The notes under the pieces were generated by a model that was not told where the DNA came from, made no database searches, and saw only the letters and a program-made list of their open reading frames with translations. From NCBI RefSeq assembly GCF_026210795.1, contig NC_089432.1, forward strand, positions 4,650,001-4,714,000: a stretch of DNA of 64,000 nucleotides, given 5' to 3'. The position numbers and the translations under genes are program-made. Source of the DNA: Rhizophagus irregularis. Taxonomy: Eukaryota > Glomeromycota > Glomeromycetes > Glomerales > Glomeraceae. The stretch's first letter is position 1. Every line of letters begins with the position of its first letter. Of the stretch, positions 1-12,125 are shown one piece after another.

Positions 1-1019
1 AATAAAATTGAGCGTAAAGCTATTTTGCCCCCCAAACACGCTAAATAATTTGCAAATAATTAATAATGGTTATTATATTTAGATAGTAATTTTAATTTAA
101 CTGTTAATATTTTTTTTTTTATTAATATTAACAAAAAAATATTAATTTTTAACTCATTTTAGTACTATTGGTAAAATCATATTTATGTCAACGCGTTTTT
201 TTATTTAGGGTGCATTTTACCATGTCTATACGTAAAGTATTATAAATAGTGTATTTATTAATCAATTATTATATTGGTGAGGGGGTTTGCATCCATCCAA
301 GACGTTCATATCATCTGGTTACTGATTTATCAAGCGGTATTGACTAATTAAAACTGCTGGTTGAAAGTATGCCGGGTAAAAACTGTTATGAATGATAATA
401 GATGGAAAGGAGAATAAATTTGTATTTGTATTTTTTATAAATAAATATAATTGTGTGGTATGGTCCAAAAAAAAAAATGAAATTATTATTTAAAAAATTA
501 TCTTTCATTAAAAAAAGATATTAAATAAAATTGTTGTTTTAAAAAGTACCAAATAAAATTTTATTATGCTGTTAATGCTAATTTTTTTAAATGTAAATTT
601 TTATTTATCACAAGAAACAGATGTTGCAGTACTGTGAAATTTACAAATTCATTACAAAAACAATTTTGTATAAGTCGTTTATTGTTACATTGTTACAAAA
701 AAGTCCTTTTTTTTTTTATCTTAAAAAATCCCATTTAGCATTAAAAAAAAAAATACATTCTCTAGAAAAATATATATATATATGTATCTCACTAATTATT
801 AATATGAAAAAAAAAATCCCAGAAAAATTAATTATAATGATCTATTGGTACAAAAAATAAAATAAATAAGTAATTAATTATGTTAGTCTATTTTATTGAT
901 TTTATTGAGCTTGATACAAAAAAATATTATTATTATTATTATTAATAAGCGAATCGGGAAAAAAGGCAATTGCCGTGGCGCTGCAACATCGATCTGATCA
1001 CCGATCCAAACCTAAATGG

Positions 1020-1600
1020 TGAAAGAATGTATTCGGGAAAAAAAATTCGATTTGAAAGAAATAAAGCCAAAAAATTTTCGGATTGGAGAAAAAGCCAACC
1101 GGAAAAAAAAATCGAAAAAATAAAAACGAAAAAAAAAATTTGTTGACCAAAAAGGAAAAGAAAGAAAAAATAAAAAAAAATTGAAAGAAAAAAAAAGGAT
1201 AAAGAAAGAAAATCGGGTTAAAAAAAAATAAGTACCGAAAAAAATTCCGAAAAAAAAATGTCAATAATTCGGTCCAAAAAAATTCAAAAAAAAAATTAAT
1301 AATATGGTCTAAAAAAAAAGGACCGATAAAAATAATATAAGTTTTAAAAGATTATTTAATAAAAAAAATATTATTAATTTTTCGGTTTTGGAAAAAAAAC
1401 CAAATCTAAGCGGGAAAAGAATGAAAAAAAAACAAAAAGAAAAGAAAGAGGAAAAAAACGAAAAATTTTTAAAAAAGAAAAAAAAAGGAAAAGAAAAAGG
1501 TGTTTCGAAAGAGAAAAGAGGAAATTTTTTAAAAAAAGAAAGCACTATTTGTAAAAGATCAGTTCAAGAAAAAAAAATGATTAAAAAAATGGGGACCGAA
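1020..1600. repeat. Purine-rich low-complexity tract
   Basis: About 580 bases are mostly A and G on the plus strand, made of AAAAAA runs separated by GG or CG. Short motifs such as GGTCCAAAAAAA and GGACCGA recur near 1270-1330 and again near 1590. The apparent Phe-rich minus-strand and Lys-rich plus-strand frames are products of this composition, not genes. Confidence 0.7.
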
Positions 1601-1665
1601 AAAATTTAGACCGGTTAGACGATTAAAAATTTCATTAACCGGAATTGGATTACATGTACAACATG

Positions 1666-1790
1666 ACTTGCCGATCAAGCGGGTCTTAACTATAAAGAAT
1701 ACGGACCAGCAATTCAAAATTAATTTATACAGGCTAATCTAAACGTTAGTCACACAAACACCATTTTTTTTAATTATATAGGTAGATAGG
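1666..1790 (+). repeat. Dispersed repeat, copy 1
   Basis: The sequence runs from a CTTGCCGATCAAG block to the block GCTAATCTAAACGTTAGTC and then CACACAAACA. Both blocks, in the same order, occur on the opposite strand at 13961-14192, where about 110 more bases separate them. This copy looks like an internally deleted derivative. No coding capacity is seen. Confidence 0.7.
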
Positions 1791-2366
1791 TAGATTGATC
1801 TTATTTTAAAATACAAACTTCGATATACCGGTTCAAAATCTTACATTGTCCCGAATAATATGAAAACAGCTGTAAAACTGAACCAGATTTTCGGCCCGGA
1901 TCTGGTTCGGCTTTCGGGTTAAACCAGAACCGTTCGGAGCTTTAAACAAGATATTCTAACGTTTTTCTTTTATTATATAAAACGATATATGTTCTTATCC
2001 CCGATCGACACTAATTAATTCAGATGATTTTCTCCTATTGTTACACAAATTACGAATTAATTTTTTAAATTAACAGTTAGTATAATTTAAAAATTAAGGA
2101 AAATTCTCGCGAATTTTTCTTGATACTGCTTAATCAAATTTAGTATTAAGTTTAATTTAAAGATTAAGCAGTATCAAAGAAATTTTCGTGAATTTTCTTA
2201 ATATCATACTGCTTAATTTTAGTTTAGTACTAACCGTCACCTGTTGCTTTTCACCAATAAAATAAAAATAATTGTTTGATATTGTTTATAGTGCAGAATT
2301 GTGATCCTGAAGATCGTGATTTTTTAATATATTATTATTTATAAAGGTAAAAAAAAAATACACTTT

Positions 2367-3540
2367 TCATTCCTCTTCATCAATTTCTTCTTCCCCTTCA
2401 ATTTCATCCTTTTCAATTTCACCTGGTATTTGCATACCTGCATTTATATATATGTTCTTAAACATTTCTAATTTTGGTTTTTTCTGGTACAATTGTTTTC
2501 CATTATCTACACTAATTAGATGTTACTTTTTTTTCTTTAGCTAGTATGAATACAGCCAACTATGAACGTTGGCTCAAACTAGTCGAAACAAACAATCTAA
2601 ATCGGGAAATGCATAGATAATATTTAGATTATTACGAGAGGTAATATTAGTAGTCATCGTAGTATTTATTGTACTTTGTTCCGGAAGTTGTTCTTTATCA
2701 ATATTCTGAATATCATGTAGAAATTTAATTATATTAATAACTTTATATTAAAATTATTAGATTATTATTTGATAACTTTAATAACTTTTCCGCACGTATA
2801 GCCCTTCTTATTGTTAACGAAATATTGCTGCTTTTTATGTTTGAATGAAGTTTGTGTTCTTTGTTTGTTTGAATTATTTTTTCCAACACTACGTGACAAG
2901 TGTCACGTACGACTTTATCACGCACCCTTTTTTCGTCTCTGATTTAGTTTACAGTAAATTTCTAAATCTCTGTAATATTTTAACATTTTTAAGTGATTTA
3001 GAAATTTACATCTTCGTATAAATTCTGCTTAAAAGCTATACTGTACCGATTCATCATAAGTTTTTATAATTTTTGTTGCTAGATTTTTTATCTATTGTTC
3101 GAGTTCTTGAGGGCATTTCAATAAAGAAGCATAATCTGAATAACAAACATTTAATCAAATGAACAATTATTATTACTATTTTATTCGAAAAGAAAATTAC
3201 ATATAATAATAAATCATTTGCATTTGCATTCATTACATTGAATTACTTCGCTTTGCTTGTTTTTTTCTCTGTTTTCCTTTTTCCCCTCATTATAATTATT
3301 CATAATGTATCCAATGGAATTTCTTCCTAAATAAATAACAACTTTGAAAAGGTATTAATTAAATAAACAATCAAACATTTGAAATGTATAGTTTATATAA
3401 TATGAATTTTTGATCAACATCATCACTCGCTTGTTCTAATTGAGTAGTTATTTCATTACTTAATTCACTGATGTCGAGTGAGTGAAATATCGTATTTTGC
3501 TTTAAGAATGCATTAGAATTAAAAAAATTCGCTAATTTTT
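2367..3540 (-). pseudogene. Decayed multi-exon gene, uncharacterised
   Basis: Reading the minus strand from 3540 down, several stretches look like exons (normal amino-acid composition, splice-like ends) but do not join into one open frame. A segment around 3530-3380 carries FLKQNTIFHSLDISEL and is followed by a TTATTTATTTAG acceptor. A segment around 3150-2740 reads KNLATKIIKTYDE and later VVRDTCHVVLEKIIQ, but has in-frame TAG and TAA codons and a frameshift near 2930. A segment around 2730-2580 contains IDKEQLPEQSTINTTMTT. A final acidic exon (2511-2367) reads MQIPGEIEKDEIEGEEE and ends in TGA. These could be downstream exons of the acidic-repeat gene at 3855-5491, since strand and acidity match, or a separate dead gene. 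I do not recognise the family. Confidence 0.5.
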
Positions 3541-3854
3541 AGATGATAAATAACGAAATAGCACTTCCCAATAATGATCATAACTATTAAAATGTTGAAA
3601 ATTAACTACGGGAAAAGGAATGGGTAATTTTTATATGTGAGATAAAAGTTTAAACATTAACTCCGCCATTTTAATTGAATTAAAGCTCAATTCTGAAAAA
3701 AAGTAAAATGGATTTAATAAATGTTTCTAGTAATATAAAATTTTCAAAAATTTTTTCTTACCTTTAATTAATAACAGCTAATTTTTCAATATTCGCATAT
3801 TTGCTAGTAGTAGTATTTGAAGAAATACGTCTTTCCCATCTTTCTTGCGAAGAG

Positions 3855-5491
3855 TCATTTTCTTGAGCAATATTTGCTATCATGGATAATAATATCTCGT
3901 CCAACATTCTTCAAATCAATGTTAATAGCACCAGTGTTTTTTCTGAGACGAATATTGTCAGAATTACAGTTTATAATTAAACTGTTGTAACCAAGCTCCT
4001 TGAGTTTGTTATTCGTTTGAATAACTAGAGCAAGGAGCTCATTGTCAACTTCACGCGGTGCTTCTGTGCAAGAAAGAAAAATATCATGTAACTTTAACAA
4101 ATTAACGCGATAATTGTAAAACCGCAAATTTTTAATTACCTTTTCCATCATCATCATCATCTTCTTCTTCTTCTTCGCCATCATTATTATCATCTTTTTC
4201 TTCTTCGTCATCATCATCATCATCTTCTTCTTCTTCGCCATCATCATCATCATTTTTTTCTTCTTCGTCATCATTATCATCATCATCTTCTTCTTCGCCA
4301 TCATCATCATCATTTTCTTCTTCTTCGCTATCATTATCAATATCTTCTTCTTCGCCATCATCATCATCATTTTCTTCTTCTTCACTATCATTATCAACAT
4401 CTTCTTTTTTGCCATCATTATCATCATCATCTTCTTCTTCACTATCATTATCGTCACCTTCTTCTTCTTCGTCTACATTATCATCATCTTTTTCTTCTTC
4501 GTTATCATTATCATCAACTTTTTCTTCTTCGCTATCATCATCATCATTTTTTTCTTTTTCGCTATCATTATCAACATCTTGTTTTTCGCCATCATTATCG
4601 TTATCTTCATCTTCTTCTTCGCCATCATTATCATCATCTTTTTCTTCTTCGCCATCATTATCATCATCTTCACCATCTTCTTCTTCTTCGTCATCATTAT
4701 CATCTTCTTCTTCTTCTTCGCCATCATTATCATCATCTTCTTCTTCTTCTTCGCCATCATTATCATCATCTTCTTTTTCGCCATTATCATCATCTTCACC
4801 ATCTTCTTCTTCTTCGTCATCATTATCATCATCTTCTTCTTCTTCGCCATCATTATCATCATCATCTTCTTCTTCTTCGCCATCATTATCATCATCTTCT
4901 TTTTCGCCATTATTATCATCATCATCTTCTTCTTCTTCTTCGCCATCATTATCATCATCTTTTTCTTCTTCGCCATCATTATCATCATCTTCACCATCTT
5001 CTTCTTCTTCGTCATCATTATCATCATCATCTTCTTCTTCGCCATCATTATCATCATCATCATCTTCTTCTTCGCCATCATTATCATCATCTTCTTTTTC
5101 GCCATCATTATCATCATCTTCTTCTTCTTCTTCGCCATCATTATCATCATCTTCTTTTTCGCCATCATTATCATCATCATCTTCTTCTTCTTCGCCATCA
5201 TTATCATCATCTTTTTCTTCTTCGCCATCATTATCATTATCATCATCTTCTTCTTCTTCTTCGTCATCATCATCATCATCATCATCATCTTCTTCTTCAT
5301 TATCATAATTATCATTGTTAACATCATAATCATCATTATTATTAGTATCTTTTTCGTTAACTTTTTTAGTTTTATCATCATACGTAGATGTTACTATAAA
5401 AAAGAAATGTCAGGTATCTTTTTAAAATTACTAAACTGATTTTTTACATACATTTTTCTTCGTGTATACTATGTTCTTCAGTTGAATCCAT
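3855..5491 (-). CDS. Acidic Asp/Glu-repeat protein, three exons
   Basis: Model: exon 1 5491-5452 (starts MDSTEEHSIHEEK), exon 2 5393-4140, exon 3 4063-3855. Introns have GT-AG ends and the frame is continuous, giving about 501 residues. Exon 2 read in this frame is almost entirely Asp, Glu, Asn and Gly (GAT, GAA, AAT, GGC), in degenerate blocks of the type DDDNDGEEE. The frame has no stop across 1.25 kb but also no internal start codon, so a start-based ORF scan misses it and reports Met/Lys or Ser shadows in other frames. Exon 3 encodes an ordinary domain (EVDNELLALVIQTNNKLKEL, then NVGRDIIIHD). Near 3880 a one-base shift would continue into NIAQENDSSQERWERR down to about 3772, so the 3-prime end is either frameshifted or differently spliced. 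Polyacidic proteins often bind histones or other basic partners. That role is only a suggestion here, and the family is not recognised. Confidence 0.6.
4141..5310. repeat. Trinucleotide-based minisatellite in coding exon
   Basis: About 1.17 kb consists of plus-strand CAT/TAT/CTT/CGC triplets in roughly 24-33 base blocks, each with one GCC or GTC and runs of TTC and ATC. All length variation is in multiples of three, so all frames stay in register. This is expected if the Asp/Glu frame on the minus strand is, or recently was, under coding selection. Confidence 0.85.
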
Positions 5492-7665
5492 ATTGTTTGT
5501 AAAATAGTAGTATAAAGAAATCAAAAGATTTATAATTATATATTACAATAATATATGGAAAGAAAAATTTTGTACAAGTATGAAAAAAAATTTGTGTCTA
5601 TATATAAATTTTAAGATTGATGATTAATCATGATTCTAAAATTTTTTTTTAAGGGTTAAAATCAGGCTATTAATTAGATTGATTAATCAGTAAAATTTTT
5701 TTTTAAAACCGGGTGCATCAAGTAATCAGTAGGTATCAAATGATTATTTTAATTATTTTTATTTAAATTAATGCCAAAAAAAAAAATTGTTTTTGAATAC
5801 AAATAAATGAAATACAAATAAATGAAATATTGTTCAAACTTACTAAAGTATAAATAAAATATATATATATTTTTTTTTTTATTAAATTCTTCTATCATAG
5901 AAACGTCAAGAAGATATATATTTTATACTACACATTACCAATATTATAAAATTATACCGCTCAATAAATTTTAAGGTACATTATTAAATTTTAGTATACA
6001 TTTAATTAATTAAATAAATTTTGATTATCATCATTCATTTTTTTCATTTCGTTAATTTTTTCATTAATTTTTTCTTAAAAAAATTCTTGAGAATTTTCTT
6101 AAGAATTTAATGGAATATTTTCTTGATAACCTTATTAGAATCAGTATACCTTTGATATCAGATGAATCATCATCAAAATTCTTAATTTTTTTAGATTGAT
6201 TATTTTGGTTCGGGTTCATCAGGCCAAAAATGAAAATGTTCTAATGCTTCATAATCTTGTTATTTGATTTACTCTAAATCTTAATAAAACTCACTTGTTA
6301 ACCGTTCCACTTAATGTATCTGATTTTTACATTAATTTTAGGATTATTAAACCTAGATACAAATAAAAAATTAAAATTAAATAAAATAAATTACCACGAC
6401 ATTAAGCTGACGAATATTTTTATAGCCCTTAAATATATCAAAAAAAAAAAAAAAAAATTTAAAATGATTATACATTGTGTGTGCAAAACCAAATATTACA
6501 ACGAAATAAATGATATGTTTTTAACGAAATATATAACATAATAAATATATATATGTCTATTTTTAATCAATTAAAAAAAACTAATAATCAATAATTTAAT
6601 TTGATCATGAATTCTTTTTAAAAATAAAGTTAAATTTTATATTTACTTAATACTAGGCTTATCAGGCGAAGACATAAAACTTAAATTATTATAAATCATC
6701 GTTAATGTTAAATGATATGTAAAAGAAAAAAAAATTGTAAAACAAACCTACAACCAGTTCTGATACAACTGTATTATTAATTCAAAAATAATGTAACTAA
6801 AAAATTTCGAAATTTACTTCATGATTAAAATATTCCCAACTAATAAATATGAAACAAAAGGTAAAAATAAGAAATCGAAGAAAAGGGAGAAAAAGAAATT
6901 TCTCGCTTGTTGTCAACGAAAATCAATAACCGCTTCGGTTGCCAAAACATTCTTTATGAAGTAGTTTTCTAGCGTAATCATCTATGTTATAAAATAAGAA
7001 TCGTAAATATCATAAATCATTTTGAAGTTAAATAAAAATTAGAAATGAAAAAAAGAACTATAGTTATATTTAAATAATAAAGGTAATGCCTTGCATAATC
7101 TAGAATAATGTTCCAGAAAATACGCAACAACAACAGTATATTTGTTGAGTACACGGCCATCCAATTTTATAACTTGTTGATTTGTCAATTTTAATGAATG
7201 ACGTTATGGCGCAGTATTTGATAACGTGCTTGATTTTTCGAAATTACTCTCCCGAGAAGTTTTTAGAATTATTCTTGTCTCATTGCCGAGACTACATAAG
7301 CAAACAAAATTTTGGATTAATGCTATTTATTTCTTCTTATTATTATTTCATTCTCATTTTTGATTACATACCAATATAATATTTGTATATTTTGTTTCAT
7401 GATTTTGCTAATTTACGAGCCTTACAAAATACAATCTGCCGTGTAACTGTACAAATATGATTATGATTTGTAAAAATTACGGTAAACTAAATAAAAGCGT
7501 TACTTAAAAGCAATTTTTTTAAATAATATTTGTCATAATGTCATGACATAGAATAAAGAAACAAAAAATTAATATTTTTTTTTTACCGGGCTAAATCTTA
7601 CGGAGTTCAAATTTCTAACTAAATATATAAATAATCAACGCCTTTCCAACTATTATTTTTATGTG
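5492..7665. other. Intergenic, mostly featureless AT-rich DNA
   Basis: Apart from one coding-like stretch at 6085-6243, nothing supports a gene. Short frames at 6314-6541 and 7182-7379 lack start context, splice partners or recognisable motifs. Poly-A and TA microsatellite runs occur around 5860 and 6440. Confidence 0.5.
6085..6243 (-). other. Coding-like fragment
   Basis: The minus strand has an ATG opening MNPNQNNQSKKIKNFDDDSS with normal polar composition, followed by a possible donor (GGTATACTG). An overlapping frame upstream reads EALEHFHFWPDEPEPK before a stop. It may be the first exon or the remains of a gene; no downstream partner exons could be identified. Confidence 0.25.
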
Positions 7666-7670
7666 ACACA

Positions 7671-7747
7671 ATAGTGGCGTACTTCGTCTGAGGTATTATT
7701 TCTTTTTTTTTGGTAATACGTGATGCTGTACGACTATAATCGGGAAT
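7671..7747 (+). promoter_or_regulatory. Shared upstream block, kinase-SLR gene 1
   Basis: The core at 7711-7747 (TGGTAATACGTGATGCTGTA, then CGACTATAATCGG) matches the cores before the other six family members in this window. A distal part at 7671-7697 contains GCGTACTTCGTCTGAGG, similar to the distal parts at the genes starting near 18330 and 22413. The core ends about 140 nt before the start codon. Confidence 0.55.
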
Positions 7748-7887
7748 TATTATGTATAACTTTCAGAAAGAATTATTTTCGTGACACAATAAATTTTTTT
7801 TTACAATTTTGACCGTATAATTTTCGTTATTTTTTTTTTAAAAAAATATCTTTCGTCAAATTATTATTATTTTTTTTTTTATTCAAC

Positions 7888-10242
7888 ATGTCTGTCAATA
7901 ATATCAAAGTACAAGATACCGAAAATACAAACGAATGGATTAATTGGATTGAAGAAGCTATTGATAAAGAAAATTTGAATTATTATGAATATAAACAATT
8001 TAATAATTTTCGAGAAATTGGTTTTGGAAATTTTGGAAAAGTATATCGTGTAAGTTGGAAAAATTTAGAAAAAAATTTTGCAATAAAATCTTTTTTTAAT
8101 ATTAACATCATCACCATAAAAGAAATTGTTCGTGAGGTAATATAACATTATATAATACACTCTTTTTTTTTTTAAAAAAAAAATTATTTTTATTCTATAT
8201 TATATTTATTTCAAATTTTTAATTTTTTTTTTTTTTTTATCTAGTTAAAAATACAACGTAAAATTGATTTTCACGATAATATTATTCGTTGTTACGGAAT
8301 AACGAAATTTGAATCAGGTAGGTATTATAAAGATAGTAAAATACTATTTTATAATATACCGAGTTTTTATTCGAAAAAAAAAAAAATGTTTTTTAATAAT
8401 TACTTTTGTCTTTCTTTAGAAAATCATGATAACAATATCAATTACATGTTAGTGATGGAATATGCAGACAGTGGTAATCTTCAAAACTATCTGAAATATA
8501 ACTTTAGTAAACTAACTTGGGATGATAAGTACCTTATGGCGTATCAGTTAGCTTGCGCTGTATCATGCTTACATAATGAAGGGATTGTCCATCGAGATTT
8601 GGTAATTCATTTATTCTTATTCAATCATTCAATAATATTATTTCTCGTTACTCATTTAATACACTTTTATAATAGCATTCTGGCAATATATTAGTTCATC
8701 AACATTCAATCAAATTAGCAGATTTTGGTTTATCAAGAAGAATTGGAGAATCATCCAATTCATCCAATTTTCAATCCAAATTATTTGGAATGGTTCCTTA
8801 CGTTGATCCAATATGTTTTAATAATAATCAATCAACACAAACGTATTCATTGAATGAAAAAAGTGATGTTTACAGTATTGGAGTATTATTGTGGGAAATA
8901 TCAAGTGGGCAACTTCCTTTTTATATTGAAGGTGAGCAATATGATGTTAGTTTAGCTTTGGAAATTGGTCAAGGTCTTAGAGAAACAATTATTCCTGATA
9001 CGCCAGAAGATTACGTTAAAATTTATACCAGTAAGTAAAATTTACAAATATAATTATTACTTAAATATAATTTGATTAATCTTAAATCACATTCTTTTTT
9101 TTCTAGGATGTTGGGGTGGTAAACCAGATAATCGTCCAACTATATATCAAGTAGTTGATTGGCTAAAAGAAATTATTACAAAAACAGATGTAAAAGCAGA
9201 AATTCTTCAATCATCAAGTAAACGAGAACTTAATTTAAGTAATGCTGAGGTTCCTTTAAGTACAAGTAATTCAGAATCACAAGGTGAATTATCTCAGCCC
9301 ATTCAAAATTTTAATAAAATGAGTACAGAAGTAATTAATACTACATCATTATCAAATGAATCACAAAAGGATTTGTTATTAGAAAAAGATTTTAACAAAA
9401 TAGTTGATGAAATAAATGATTTTATTATTGAATTATTAAATAAAGGAATTGAAGGGGAATTAGTAAAAGATCAAGTTATTGAATATCTTAGTAGTAATTA
9501 TAATACAAATTCACAAGAAATTTTTGATTGGTTATCAAATAATCAAATTAATTCAAATTCCGTCTTTTTACTTGGATATTTTAATTATAATGGAATTGAG
9601 ACAAATGAAAATAATGAGAAAGCTTTTAATTTATTTCTTAATGCATCAGCAAAATATCATACATTAGCACAATATTTCGTTGCTTATTGTTATCAAAATG
9701 GATTTGGAACTATAAAAAATGATAAATTAGCTTTCAAATATTTTGAAAAAGTGGCTGATAAAAATTATGCAATGGGACAATTAGAAGTTGGTTATTTTTA
9801 TGATAATGGAATAGGAATTAAAAAAGATTTAAAAAAAGCTTTTATTTGGTTTGAAAAAGCTGTAAATAATGGTAATATAATGGCTAAATGTAATCTTGGC
9901 CTTTATTATAAAAATGGAAAAGGTATTGAAAAAAATTATAATAAAGCATTTGAATTATTTAAACAATCAGCTGAAGAAGATTATTTATATGGAATAACTA
10001 TGTTAGCATATTGTTATAGTTATGGTATTGGAACTAAACCTAATAAACAAAAAGCATTTGAATTATATGAAAAATCGGCAAATTTAGGTAGTAAAGTTGC
10101 ACAATATAATGTTGCTAATATGTATGAATTTGGTGATGGAATTATTAAGGATATAGATAAATCAATTTATTGGTATGAAAAATCTTCTAAACAAGGTTAT
10201 CAAAATGCAAAAAATAGATTAGAAACACTTCAAAAAAGTTGA
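7888..10242 (+). CDS. Protein kinase with C-terminal Sel1-like repeats
   Basis: Five exons: 7888-8136, 8245-8317, 8420-8601, 8676-9030 and 9107-10242, all with GT-AG introns and a continuous frame, giving 664 residues. After an N-terminal [14 protein letters not shown] segment comes a TKL-like kinase domain: glycine loop IGFGNFGKVY, lysine in FAIKSFF, catalytic HRDLHSGN, ADFGLS, and an activation-segment end [19 protein letters not shown] marks the end of the C-lobe. A linker of about 100 residues leads to six 36-residue Sel1 repeats plus a partial one (for example AQYFVAYCYQNGFGTIKN). SLR arrays are alpha-solenoids that bind proteins, so a signalling kinase with its own scaffold is likely; the substrate is unknown. 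All core kinase residues are present, so it should be active. It is one of seven related loci in the window and carries the shared upstream block. Confidence 0.9.
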
Positions 10243-10689
10243 TAATAATTTTTTTAATAAATTCTTATTTATTTAAATTTGTTAAAATTGTTAAAGTAAA
10301 ATTTTATTCATAAATTTATTATAAGATAGAGTTAAATAGTAAAATTTTTTTATATTACCTTATATAGTTATCATTCTTGTAATATCGGACATAAAATATA
10401 TTTAAAGAATAAAGAAATAATAGATTTAAAAATATGAACTGTGTCTTTATCATCAAGTATAAATTATAAATTTTATAAGAGAAACTTGATCGTAATTAGG
10501 AATTTCAGTCCGATCATGGTCGGTCATCGGTCGATTAATCGTAATTCGTAAAAGAAATTAATAATACAAACGTGAAAATGTCAAAGTTCTTAATATTGTG
10601 TAGCAATTTATAATTTAGATTTTTTGATTTACATATTAATTATAAATTTTTACATATTTATAGATTTATTTGATATCTGGACTTTTAGT

Positions 10690-10905
10690 AAGTCCATTTC
10701 ACTGAAAGGACATTTTGTTGAGAGCCATTCCCTATAAAGAATTTTTCAGAAAATGATCACGCAAGTTTCTTTGGAATAAAAACTAGAAAAATTTAGATCA
10801 TTTATCGGAATTTTTTTCAGAATTTTTTTTATAGGGATTGAGCCATTTCACTTAAAGACTTTTTTATTGAAGCTAGAGACCATTTCACCAAAATAGATAT
10901 TTTAA
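10690..10905. repeat. Degenerate TTTCAGTGAAATGG-type repeat
   Basis: Blocks such as CCATTTCACTGAAAGGACA, GAGCCATTTCACTTAAAG and GACCATTTCACCAAAAT recur here. The same theme is seen at 12050-12125 and, most clearly, at 45900-46065. Confidence 0.5.
10730..10836. mobile_element. MITE-like element, CCCTATAAA family
   Basis: It begins CCCTATAAAGAATTTTTCAG and ends with the near-complement, CTGAAAAAAA followed by TATAGGG. At 107 bp it has no coding capacity. Related ends occur at 13299-13406, 21892-22090, 29150-29242 and 32203-32467. Confidence 0.6.
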
Positions 10906-11249
10906 CCTTTACCGATTGTTGAAGACATCACACCTTTACCAACATCAAATGATTCATTCGATATTACAGAAAAAGATTAAATTTTTTTATCACAACTGGA
11001 CATATTCTTACGTCGTACACCTCCTCCGAATGATGATTATTTTGCCAAAAAATGTCGAATGGCATTTTTGATTAACATTTTGGTACGGCGCTGTAAACTT
11101 GTTTCTAACCATCAATCTTATACTTAATCACATTTATCTAAGATAGCATAATGATATCTAAGTAATCATGATAATCGTTAGCAGATCGTAATGTATTTGT
11201 GTCCTTATATACTTTGATTAATTTTAATTTTTTTTTTTTTTCACAGAGA

Positions 11250-11830
11250 AACATTATCGGTAACAACTGTACTTTTTCATTTCAGCCTCGTTCTCACTTT
11301 CGTTCAACAATAACGATCTCCCCTACAGTCCTACCATTAACGCTTTTACACAAGTGAACGATGTTTTAACTAATGCTTCCAGCCGGTTTGAATTCACTTT
11401 GGACGAGTTGTCTCGCTCTTTTCTCAACAAATCCGATGTTTCTTCCGCCTTCGCCAATGACAGAAGCGGACCCTAACGATCTTGCTTCTAACACCAAAAA
11501 TTGTCGACCTCACATGGAGGAACTAAGGCTCGCTGCTCTCATCTTTCGCGATTAATTGTATCTGCAAAAGGCAACAAAATTGACTTTATCGAATTTACCA
11601 TTCCACTTCTGACAGTATTTACAAGTGGCGCATTTGTATATTGTACATTTGCGAAAGACAAATACGGATACGTTTTAATAGTTATGATAGCTTTCGAGTA
11701 CAGGACTTTTTTAATTCATATTTTCTATTTCAATTCTCTCTGGTGTGTGCTTCATCGTTACGTGTAGTGCGGTCTAGCTTTACCTTTTCTCCCCTTTTCT
11801 ACCAGAGAAATGTCGCCGTTAGGTGACCTT
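11250..11830 (+). pseudogene. GC-richer decayed coding fragment, possibly retroelement
   Basis: Base composition rises sharply relative to the surroundings. One frame reads SFNNNDLPYSPTINAFTQVN and continues to NRSGP before a stop. A second frame overlaps from 11458 (MTEADPNDLASNTKNCRPH, ending ALIFRD). A third covers 11501-11767. Codons are C- and G-rich in third positions, unlike the resident genes, suggesting a mobile or foreign source. Poly-T or poly-A tracts lie at both sides (about 11230 and 11950). It is broken by frameshifts, and the family was not identified. Confidence 0.4.
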
Positions 11831-12049
11831 TTACAATATCTTCCATGTTCTACTCCACGGAATTATGTTTGATTTCCTGTAGTTCTTACTGATAATGTAT
11901 TTCTTTGCTTTGAAATGAAATAAATAAAATAAACTTTTTCATTTAGAATTTTTTTTTTTTTTTGTCCCGCATTATTTGAACTTTAATACCTGTCAAATGT
12001 CATAATCCCGGCTAATTTTCGTGGTTTTTGGTAGGGAAGTTTTGTACAT

Positions 12050-12125
12050 ATACCTCACAGTAAAGTAAAATGGTTTCAACAAAATGGGTCTCAGTGAAAT
12101 TGATTTCATGCAAAATGTACCATAA
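12050..12125. repeat. Degenerate TTTCAGTGAAATGG-type repeat
   Basis: Contains AAAATGGTTTCAACAAAATG followed by CTCAGTGAAATTGATTTCATG, closely matching the wording of the longer array at 45900-46065. Confidence 0.5.

Larger units (their letters stand above)
1..2300. other. Gene-poor AT-rich stretch
   Basis: I see no credible coding exon here on either strand. The short open frames are Lys/Phe-rich translations of A or T runs. The stretch contains a purine-rich tract (about 1020-1600) and a dispersed repeat copy (1666-1790), listed separately. The rest is unremarkable AT-rich DNA. Confidence 0.6.
10243..11240. other. Intergenic with a small inverted-repeat element
   Basis: No coding exon is seen. 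The stretch contains the CCCTATAAA-type element at 10730-10836, flanked on both sides by degenerate TTTCACTGAAA/CCATTTCAC repeats (about 10690-10905). Confidence 0.6.

Noticed and set aside
998-1609. Phe-rich and Lys-rich frames
   Set aside because: Products of a purine-rich tract with no start context, splice sites or motifs.
4409-5439. Long Ser-rich, Phe/Ile-rich and Met/Lys-rich open frames
   Set aside because: They are alternative frames of the trinucleotide repeat; only the Asp/Glu frame joins flanking exons with ordinary protein sequence.
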